Source: Mnemiopsis leidyi
Taxonomy: Eukaryota > Ctenophora > Tentaculata > Lobata > Bolinopsidae
Assembly (NCBI GenBank): GCA_000226015.1
Contig: JH154734.1
Location: forward strand, 6,941 to 70,940
Direction of reading: 5' to 3'
Length of the DNA: 64,000 nucleotides
Position 1 is the stretch's first letter; each line of letters opens with the position of its first letter. The notes under the pieces were generated by a model. It was given only the letters and a program-made list of their open reading frames with translations, was not told the origin of the DNA and ran no database searches. The position numbers and the translations under genes were made by a program. Of the stretch, positions 55,832 to 64,000 are shown one piece after another.

Positions 55832-57065
55832 GTTATGACTGTGTAGATGATGGTATTGGTAATGAAGCTACTGCTACTGCTACTACGTCCAATGCCAAGC
55901 AAAAATGAGCCGTCCTCAGTCGTTCTCAACTTTTAGTGGACTAGGACTTCTCTTCGGGCGGAAACTTTTTGACAGTTACCTGCCTACTTGGTATCTATTA
56001 CTGATTATACTAGAAAGGGAATCCTTTCTTCCATTTTTACTTTGATTTTGATACAGCACCAACCCTCCAGGCTCCAAGCAAAACTCGATTGTTTGAAATT
56101 GAACCATTTCGCACGGCATTATAAATTTGATCTGCCATCTCCCTTGCATGCTGACTGAACAAATATTTTGAAACTTTATGTTCAATCGCCAGGGAAGATC
56201 ATATTTATAACGTAGTGCGTTTTATGCCTCAACACAAACCTTTAAGCTGCAGAGAGAAAGATAGCACTAATATTGGCAGTGCTTCCCTTCAAGTATTGTT
56301 TGAGGTGTTGTGCCGACAAAAATCCTGACAGTGACACAGGATAATTCGATCACATTTGTACTAACTTTTTCAATCCACAATCATTACAAATGAAACACAA
56401 AGTATTATATATTTTCTATAAATATGATAACATATCACCAAGAAAACTAAACAATGTACATAATACATCACAATATCGAATCTATTCGTCGCAAAAACTG
56501 CACCGTATCAACTACTTTGTATGGAAAATAATCGCAATGTTAATCGTGAAAGACGAAATATTTTCAATTCTGCAAGTTATAAGCTACAATGTTTATATAA
56601 TTAAGTAATAATAAGAAGGTTTGATTAAATGATCACACAGCGAAGAAATTTTAAAAAGGCAAAAAACACTTAACGTGTTGTTCTATAAGTAGAATTACCG
56701 TGTCAAATAATCTGAATTATATTTAAAGATAGGAATTGTTGTAATGAGAATCACTCTTTGTCACGTCTGTTCTAAATTTTCTCATTCCAAGGCGGTGTAA
56801 AATCAATGACAAGAGCGAAGTAAACTTTAGTACTTAACAATTTTATTATTTAAACTTAAAGTCCCGTGTTTTCATTGAGATAAAATCACAGCATTGAAAA
56901 GGGAATACTCAACATAAGATACAACTTACAAGACAACCAATAGCTCAAAACAAGGGAAACAACAAAACTTTAAATTTAGCAAAAATCAAACTTAGCCGTC
57001 CATTCTAACGGCTCGTACAATCATCCCCTCCCAATCTGGGACTCCGGATCACATATCGGATCACA
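55832..57065. other. Intergenic spacer
   Basis: 5' flank of PAN-like paralog 2 and 3' flank of the adenylyl cyclase-like gene. A trinucleotide run (CTACTG) lies near 55865-55890. No exon recognised. Confidence 0.45.
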
Positions 57066-58757
57066 TCAACAGTTAGCGGCCCTATTTTCTAGGTTTATCC
57101 TTATTTGCTCTGCTGATTTCCGCTCCACACAAAAGTGAGTGATCATGTCTCCCTTGCCCTTGACCCGGACTTTCCCACGTTTAGGAAGCTTGAAGTGGTC
57201 GATGAGGTAGGGGAGGCAGGCTGCAGGGAGCTGGATACGTCCGACCACACCTGTAGACATCATCCTGCTGGCAAGATTTACCGTATCTCCCCAGATATCG
57301 TACAGTACCTAAAAGGGAGTGTTTTAGTTTTAGTAATTCAGCTGCAAAACAATAAACACGGATACATTGATTCAAGTTTAGATCCAGGATAGAATTGTAG
57401 CTGCAGTTTTCTGTACTGTTCTGTAACCATACTGTCTAAAGACATTATGATAACAAAATGGATTTTCATGTTTGAAACTACTTGTACATCCAGCTTACCT
57501 TGTTTTGACCGATAATCCCGTCAGTAACTGGACCGTAATTAAAACCAATCTTCATGGTGAAGTTTGTACCAAAAGTGTAACTGTTGAACTGTTTGATTGT
57601 ATCTAGTATCTTGAAGCAGAAGTCCATCAGGTTAACTATGTGTTCGTGGTTACCCTGGGTGGTTTTTGTAGTTCACTTTTTTAGTTTAACAATCAACAAT
57701 TAAACTTGTTTCGGAAAAACGTCGCAAATTTTTCTACACATATAATGTTATAACCGTAAAAAACCAAATGGGGTGGCTGAAAATTGCTCTCGACAAATTA
57801 TGATGACAATTTAAATGAATTATAATAACTTAAAAGTTTTACAGGAAAACCATACCTGTCTAGTCTGCTCCTCAGTTACAGGATCCAGCCCGGAGGCTGC
57901 CATGTAGCACGGACCGACCGTCTTGATCTTCTGGATGGCTGCCCACCTGACGTCACTCCTAGCATTCTCCACCCCCATCAGCAGGTCGTCTATGTCTCGG
58001 ACTATCTCGTTTAGGACCCGGATACAGCCCATGCCTCCCTCGAACTTCTCTTCGTAGAAGTCCCAGAAGTTGGTAACAGAGGCGAATATCACCCCAACGT
58101 GCTCGTAGGAGTGCGAATATCTGGACATAATGCAAGTTAAGTTGAACACAAGGAAAGTTTTGTTTTAAACAGATATAATGGATTATAGTCAACAACCAGG
58201 AGCAACTGTATACCGTTTAAGGCTAATTACTCTATCATGTCCTGACTAAAGATGAGGTCGGTACAACAAGAAGATAGACTTTACCTGAGTTCCGAGAGGA
58301 ACTGATCAGACACATGTTTAGGTATGATGGTGTTGAAGAGTTGGGTGGTTACCTTCTCCTCCTCCTTCATGACTGATAACTCTGTACTGCACTCCTGCAG
58401 TGTCCCGAAACGCAGTGAGTTCTTCACTGATCGCACCCTGAATATCAGACCTTATTGTTTTCCTAGTTCGAAACTTCATGTCTTAAGTTCATTAACACTA
58501 ACACATACCTAATTGATTTATTCTCACCCAGTCATCAGTAATTCAATAATCCATGATATAAATTTACTTTTATTATTTTTTGCCATCGAAAGCTGCATAT
58601 TTTTTTAACTAAGTTTCAACAAAAACTTTACCATGAAAGAACCAGGACTGTGATGAGGAGACAGACAACACCAACTATAGCAAACTCTTGTCCTCGTTTC
58701 GCTGCATCTGATAGGGGGATGTTATTAGACGTGTTGAATATTCCAGCGACTTCGAAT
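57066..58757 (-). CDS. Transmembrane adenylyl cyclase, second (C2) catalytic half; 5' part not found
   Basis: Exons on the minus strand: 58632-58757, 58285-58437, 57856-58120, 57499-57654, 57066-57308, with agreeing phases and a stop at 57066. EFAIVGVVCLLITVLVLSW is the last membrane helix. TQLFNTIIPKHVSDQFL is the linker before the catalytic domain. HSYEHVGVIFASVTNFWDFY, CIRVLNEIVRDIDDLL and IQKIKTVGPCYMAASGL are C2-domain blocks, and KIGFNYGPVTDGIIGQNK, YDIWGDTVNLASRM and STGVVGRIQ complete it. Class III cyclases of this type make cAMP only with a paired C1 domain supplying the metal-binding aspartates; C2 brings the adenine-contacting Lys (IKTVG), Asp (YDIWG) and Arg (LASRM), all present. 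No C1 half or other helices were seen upstream; exons may lie beyond the window, or this is a half cyclase. Confidence 0.75.
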
Positions 58758-59219
58758 CTAAAATTATCACTATGTATGATTAAACAATTTGTCAGTACCA
58801 TTACTCAACGTAAAAACTATGACAAGACAGGGGATGATTAATGTGACTTGTTTACTTGACTTGTTTACTTGACTCTTTCCCAGTAATTTTTATTAATTTG
58901 TTTTCTCAGTACAAGACAGAATCAGGAAATCTCCTAGTTTATGCAACGTATGACTGCCATCAAAGGATATAGCGTATCGAATTGCTTTATTATCAGTCTG
59001 AAGTTTGGTTAGAGAGCATGTACGGGTTGGGGGACGGTACGTGTTTCAAGCAAGCCTGTATTGTGTTTGTTTGCTTGTCGAGCTTAGGCGCATTCTTTTA
59101 TTGAGATTTGGGGGGTCGGAAAATTCATTTCTTTTTAGTCATTGATAAAATAAAGTTAATTTGTGAGTGAATTCTAGATCTTTGCCTCAGCCCGAACTTG
59201 TTTCTCGTCAAGCAACAAG
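58758..59219. promoter_or_regulatory. Head-to-head region between cyclase and receptor genes
   Basis: Only about 460 bases separate the first recognised cyclase exon (-) from the receptor start codon (+). TTGTTTACTTGAC is repeated at 58848-58872. If no further cyclase exon exists upstream, this is a shared bidirectional promoter. It may instead be an intron of a longer cyclase gene. Confidence 0.35.
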
Positions 59220-61912
59220 ATGTTCGGTGTCAACGAGGATGTTATTAAGTCATGGCTAGACTTTCTGACATGGTTCGGAGCAGGAGTTGGGATCGTTTCT
59301 ATATTACTAAACTTACTGACTATTTGGTGAGTTGGGATTTACTTTGTACATTGAATGTAGGAACAGTACACCAAGACAAGTTACAATGTACAAAATACAA
59401 GCAGTACAGTTGAAGTTAAATGTACGCTATACAGGCTGTACACTTAGTTAAATGTACGCTATACAGGCAGTACACTTAGGTAAATGTACGCTATACAGGC
59501 AGTACACTTAGTTAAATGTACGCTATACAGGCAGTACACTTAGTTAAATGTACGCTATACAGGGTGTTCAGCGGTATGAAGCCCAGAAAGTATCCCACAT
59601 ACGCACTGTACATTTGCATCGGATTAGCTGATGTCGTTAACGGGATTAACGCCGTGCTAACGCTACTCGTATACAAAACTTCTTACAAACAGGTACGAAT
59701 TTTTGGAAATCCAGAGAAATAGTTTTTAAGTAATGAATCATTGAATCACAGTAAGGGGTTAAGTTTGAGGGCCTGAATTCCGCAAAAGTTCAATTTTTCT
59801 GATTCAAGTCAAGACTCAAGAGTTTGGGTTTAGCCAGACAACGCTGAACAGTAATTTATTCTAAGATCAAATTTAAAATTCTCTGTAAGTGTATGATACC
59901 AGAAACGGACAACAACCGCACAGCAACACAAAGATCATTCATATTTCACGGATATTTCACGAATATTTTACGATTTTCAGCTGCTCTGCAATGTACTGGG
60001 ACCTATAACAATGACAGTCAGGATGACACTGGACTACTTGACTATCCTCTCCGTCGGAAGACTCACTGCTATCGCTTTCCCGTTTCACTTCAGAACTGTC
60101 TTCAGTTTTAGGAAGACGTTATCGTATGTGCTTGTCTTCTTCTTGTTCAGTTTTACTCAGTACGTCTTTGTGCCGGCTACCGGAGGACGCTTCGACCCGT
60201 TAGGTTTTTATCAACTTGATTCTTTTCTTTGCAATTCATTCCTAATTTCCGTATTTTTGTAAAATTTCCAATTTTGAGAATACGAAGTTATCAATAGAAT
60301 AGGTTCATTGAATACAGATGATTAAAAAACAAATAACAGTATGATATTGTTAGACATTTTATACAGCAGACAGCTACAGTTACCGTTACAGTTACAGTTA
60401 CAGTTATAGTAACAGTAACAGTTACAGTTACAGTTACAGTTACAGTACCAGTTACAGTTACAGTACCAGTTACAGTTACAGTTACAGTACCAGTTACAGT
60501 TACAGTACCAGTTACAGTAACAGTTACAGTAACAGTTACAGTTACAGTTACAGTTACAGTTACAGTTACAGTTACAGTAACAGTTACAGTTACAGTTACA
60601 GTTACAGTTACAGTTACAGTTATAGTTACAGTTATAGTTACAGTTACAGTTACAGTTACAGTTACAGTACCAGTAACTGTTACAGTAACTGTTACAGTTA
60701 CAGTACCAGTAACTGTTACAGTAACTGTTACAGTAACAGTAACAGTAACAGTAACAGTAACAGTAACAGTAACAGTAACAGTTACAGTTACAGTTACATT
60801 TAGTTTTTTAACTGTCTCTATGTGTTTCCCTCAGACTACGGCTGGTGCGCTCCCCGAATCAACTGGACGAGTGATTCAGCTATATTCGCGTACACCGTTT
60901 CCCTAGACATGTTACCTCTTGTTCTTAACTCCGCCCTTTGTGTCGGCTGTTTCATCGCTTCCATGGTCCTTCTTAGGTAGGCAGTTTTATTGGAACTCGG
61001 AGTGAGTGCTTGTTTGTTTTAGATTATGGTGTAGACGAGGGAATGTTTAAATCCCTGAAATTCCCTAAAATTATGGACTTCCATTTTCCAGTTTGTTTCG
61101 ATTGACCTAAAAGATAAGTTTCATCCTGAAGTCAGATTTATGTACATTGCATTATAAAAACTTGATCCAATATCACTTTCTACAATCTGCTCCAGGATCT
61201 CCAGATCAGTAGTCGAGAACAGAGAACGAGACAAGTCCATCAAGATCCTGACCTACATGCTCGCCTCCTTTGTTGTTTGTTTTAGTTCCTGGTTAGTGTT
61301 GGAGCTCCTGGGGAGTCTACACGTGCTGGGCGTAAACGCTGGAATTTACATAGGTGAGAGTGCGAGACGTTACTTTACTTAGGTGAGACGTTACTCTATA
61401 ATTCTATATTTCATGTTGAAATTGTATAGTATGCAATAATTCTAAGATTCTTTTTTTGTTTTGGTGTAGCAATATACATTTTAACGATACATATTTGGAC
61501 AAATTGAAGCAATATTATAGCAATGCTTTAGTTTTTAGCAATGCTATTGTTTTTATAGCAATTGTTTAGAAAACATTACAGCTAAAACTAACGAATCTCT
61601 GCTCTCAGGTTCGGGGGAGATCTCATATAATTTTATCTAATGAAATGCAATGCAATCCAATGTGATCTAATCCAATTCCATCCAATACGGTCCAATCCAA
61701 TCGTTTATTATTTTTTAGGTCCAGATTCGAATCCGTCCTGCAGTACGAAGCTGCTCTATAAGTTGATGTTAACTGGAGTGTTTTCGAATGGAGTGTTCAA
61801 TGCTCTCTTTTTGCTCAGAGGTTCAGGGAAAATAAGGCTGAGGGTTTTTCAGAAGTTCTTCTTATCTTCAATAACCTCAAGTCAGACAACACCGCTACTT
61901 CAAGACCAGTGA
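59220..61912 (+). CDS. Rhodopsin-like G-protein-coupled receptor (6 exons, 317 aa)
   Basis: Exons: 59220-59326, 59563-59692, 59981-60203, 60835-60976, 61196-61353, 61719-61912; 954 bases with agreeing phases. Helix 1 ends ILLNLLTIW (the GN pair is reduced to a single N). Helix 2 has ICIGLADVVNG (LAxxD). Helix 3 ends ILSVGRLTAIAFP, where the DRY triplet is V-G-R. Helix 4 is YVLVFFLFSFTQYVF. The second extracellular loop carries DYGWCAPRINWT. Helix 5 is LDMLPLVLNSALCVG, helix 6 ILTYMLASFVVCFSSWLVL, and helix 7 VFSNGVFNALFLL in place of NPxxY. The altered DRY and NPxxY motifs suggest a lineage-specific receptor; the ligand is unknown. Splice borders of exons 2 and 5 lie inside small duplications, and intron 3 holds a long hexanucleotide array. 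Confidence 0.8.
59415..59562 (+). repeat. Five-copy 32-base tandem repeat ending at a 3' splice site
   Basis: GTACGCTATACAGG recurs every 32 bases near 59422, 59454, 59486, 59518 and 59550. The CAG of the last copy (59562) is the acceptor of receptor exon 2. Every unit also carries CACTTAG, in one copy CTTAG/GTAAAT, so both acceptor-like and donor-like sites are multiplied. Confidence 0.9.
60366..60800. repeat. Long hexanucleotide array (TTACAG/CAGTTA), about 430 bases
   Basis: Nearly uninterrupted CAGTTA units with stretches of CAGTAA and CAGTAC. The orientation flips around 60665-60740 (CAGTAACTGTTACAG), giving self-complementary blocks. It lies in intron 3 of the plus-strand receptor and ends 34 bases before the acceptor of exon 4. 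Confidence 0.95.
61345..61395 (+). repeat. Duplicated 5' splice site after receptor exon 5
   Basis: ACATAG/GTGAGAG, then CGAGACGTTACTT, is followed by ACTTAG/GTGAGACGTTACT. The first is the phase-consistent donor of exon 5 (ends 61353). Confidence 0.7.
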
Positions 61913-62242
61913 AGGACTACAAAGATGTGGCATGGAAACAGTAAACTTTGCAAACAGTAAACTTTGCAGATGTTCGCGTCTTTGAGATTGGTTCAGACTT
62001 CAAGGTTGCTTTGTCGGTGGACATTCACACTGTTTTGTTGAAACCGGTACAAACTTTGTCTAAATCATCAAACCTAAACTTCTTTGAATCTTCATCTAAT
62101 CGTGTTTTCTCTAGATATTGTATGGATACTGTTCAACCATCGTGCTTTATCTACATATATGTAGAAAAATCAGGATGTATAAAAAGTGAATATAATTTAA
62201 AAATAACAATTTTTTATTTTAAAAACGTTACAATTAAGTGTA
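61913..62242. other. Receptor 3' flank
   Basis: Follows the receptor stop. ATGGAAACAGTAAACTTTGCAA contains a direct 13-base repeat (AACAGTAAACTTT). No exon recognised. Confidence 0.4.
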
Positions 62243-62577
62243 AGGGGCTGGTGGTGTAGTGGTTTCCTTCTCGGCTCCCACGCAGGAGGTCGGGGGTTCA
62301 AATCCCATATCCGCCAGTCCTAGAGAAGTGCGCTAAGGGCATTTGCCTATGCGACCTTCTTCGGTCGACTCAGCCGAATGATCGGGAAACCGCGATTGAG
62401 GGTTAAATGAGTAGCTGCCCATTGAGCGAAGTCTCGGGCGATAAAAGTATGGTACACACTACCTTAACCGCCACTGGCGTGTATGTATAATTGTACATTC
62501 GGCCTCCTGTAATTGGCCGTTACACTCGTGTAACATGTGGCTGTTGGAGTGTCCGAATTAAAATAAGTATGAGATAA
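62243..62577 (+). mobile_element. tRNA-derived SINE with tRNA-Val-like head
   Basis: The head (62243-62317) has matching acceptor-like ends (GGGCTGG and CCAGTCC), an A box TGGTGTAGTGGTTTCC, a CAC triplet at the anticodon position and a B box GGGTTCAAATCCC, closest to tRNA-Val. The body includes AGGGCATTTGCCTATGCG and TTGAGGGTTAAATGAG, shared with the truncated copy at 2372, and the element ends in GAGATAAAAAA. Length about 335 bases. Confidence 0.85.
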
Positions 62578-64000
62578 AAAAGTGTCCTGGTAGGGTATTA
62601 ACTTTTCAGTCGTTTTCACGGACTTCATTTTATAATTCATTGAAGACGAGGCATTAAATCAAACTTGCAAACTTACCAAGCTGACTTTATCACAATTGCA
62701 ATAACGAGATGCCCTTCTATTCGAATAGTAATTACATCATTTATTTGATGATTTACAACTTAACAACGTCGTGTCACGGAGCAACATGGGCAACCAACCA
62801 TTATCCCGCCATTATGCATAATGACAACATAACCCGAGGGTCTGACTGCGCGGACTATGAGATGCTACTTTGTGAGCCCCAGCTGTTGTTTCTGGATATT
62901 AAACCACTTTATTGTACCCGGGTTGAAGTAGTTATATAGTCTAATTTATAAAGAGTAATGTAAGTTCTGCGTTCCTAACTCTAATAATTAGGATTTAATT
63001 TGTCTGACGTTTTAAGTCTCGTACGGGCAGTGCTGGAACAGTATGTATTGGTACGTGCACTCTTATTTGCAGCTGTGCTGAGTCTTTGAAACTAAACGCA
63101 ATTCTATTACTTTAGGTATTCATACAACTAGCGTTAAAGCTGTTTTTTTGCCACTTTGTAATCACGCACTATAAAGTCAAACTATCATGAACTTGATCAG
63201 TATAAAGTTTACCAACGAAGAACTTATCTTGTTTATTTCTTGGCGACAACAATTTTCCCACCCTAAACCCAAAGTTCGTTACAAAGAAGTTTAAACAAGA
63301 CTCAACCCAAGTGCAGAGGATGGAGAACGCTCAGCCACTAATTTATAGATACTGTAGGGATGACAGATATTGTTTGGATAAAAGAGGTGGGGGCATGGGT
63401 ACGATGGACAATTACTATTGAAGGATACGATAGGTATTTAATTGAGCGGGCAGCTGTGACTGCATGTGTATACTACAAAGTTATATTGGATTAGAAAGTG
63501 GGCATGGCACCTGTCTCGTAGTATGGGTCATTATGGGTTACTGGGAGGGGCTTTACTTCAAAACCTATCATAATCCATATAGAAATTGCTGAGGAGTAGC
63601 TGTTATATGAGATAAGATATTTAATTTTAGTCACGTGTTTATTTCTAATATTGGAATCTCTACAGAACTTAATTTCGCTCCAGCAACAATCGAATATCAC
63701 CCTAAGAACAGTATTTATCTACAACCTTCGGTCGCAATACTTGCGTTGCTTTTAGTAGGTGTTTCTATTGTATCACTGTGACTGAGGTAAATCTTGAAGT
63801 AAGTTTGGTAACTATTAGTGACATTGCGTTTGATGACAGGCAGGAATTTTGTCTAAATACTCAAGCGTTATTGGAAGTTAGAGTATAAACGAACTGTAAT
63901 TACAAAGCTCAGTTGTTCAACTTGAACATTCTACACGTTTTTGCCTTGTTATTTCTTTATAAGAGTCATTACTCAACCGTGGGTAGAACATTATACCTTT
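62578..64000. other. Right-end spacer, nothing recognised
   Basis: AT-rich sequence with only short open frames lacking domains or convincing splice borders. Upstream exons of the cyclase gene, if they exist, could lie here or beyond, but none was identified. Confidence 0.4.

Noticed and set aside
62243-62317. A functional tRNA-Val gene
   Set aside because: The anticodon arm is short and imperfect, and the body matches a dispersed element, so it is a SINE head.
1-64000. Retroviral, LTR or Polinton-like element
   Set aside because: No long terminal repeats, integrase, capsid or envelope-like coding was recognised; the only reverse transcriptase trace is the LINE fragment near 39250-39850.
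1-64000. CRISPR array or prokaryotic operon
   Set aside because: Spliced genes, SINEs and receptor families show that this is animal nuclear DNA; the tandem arrays lack the spacer structure of CRISPR.

Overview
This is animal nuclear DNA, AT-rich and intron-rich. Introns are mostly 100 to 1500 bases with ordinary GT-AG borders. There are tRNA-derived SINEs, foldback MITEs, a decayed LINE and many minisatellites. The gene set (two rhodopsin-like receptors, a transmembrane adenylyl cyclase half, an SLC22 carrier, an XK-related protein, PAN-like secreted proteins) points to a metazoan. The proteins are divergent and genes sit inside introns of other genes, which suggests an early-branching or fast-evolving invertebrate with a compact genome. 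A ctenophore would fit, but the sequence alone does not prove it. A 10-base run of N (34496-34505) marks an assembly gap.

Layout. 1-1752: repeat-like spacer. 1753-13875 (+): a 25-exon, about 1107-residue protein with three RRMs, a coiled coil and a very long low-complexity tail. 15497-21754 (+): a 13-exon, 839-residue C2 plus phospholipase D protein of the plant-like architecture, with both catalytic HKD motifs lost. Its third intron holds an intronless PPxY membrane protein on the other strand (16457-17290). 23119-24423 (+): a small single-pass membrane protein. 25250-26220: a tandem array joined to a tRNA-derived SINE. 27254-29587 (-): a seven-helix receptor. 30612-33202 (-): two exons of an unrecognised gene. 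33873-43379 (+): an 8-exon, 499-residue SLC22-type transporter whose long second intron carries an intronless secreted YHYH-domain gene (35883-37076) and a LINE fragment. 43840-46118 (+): a secreted protein of unknown family, ending in a 53-base tandem array. 47933-49186 (+) and 54647-55831 (-): two nearly identical secreted PAN-like paralogs in inverted orientation, flanking an ARM-repeat plus XK-related fusion gene (50431-52950, -). 57066-58757 (-): the C2 half of a transmembrane adenylyl cyclase. 59220-61912 (+): a second receptor, divergent from the cyclase. 62243-62577: a SINE with a tRNA-Val-like head.

The most striking pattern is that small tandem duplications repeatedly sit exactly on exon/intron borders. 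They carry the last exon bases plus the 5' splice site, or the 3' splice site plus adjoining bases, in at least five genes (about 8.7, 19.0, 20.4, 20.6, 23.5, 45.0, 46.1, 59.4 and 61.3 kb). In the phospholipase D gene the 54-base unit is 18 codons, contains AG/GT, and would keep frame whichever copy is used as donor or acceptor. This looks like a record of splice-site multiplication or of introns being born or extended. Exon chains for the RRM, phospholipase D, SLC22 and receptor genes were followed by hand; their summed lengths are exact multiples of three, which supports these models.
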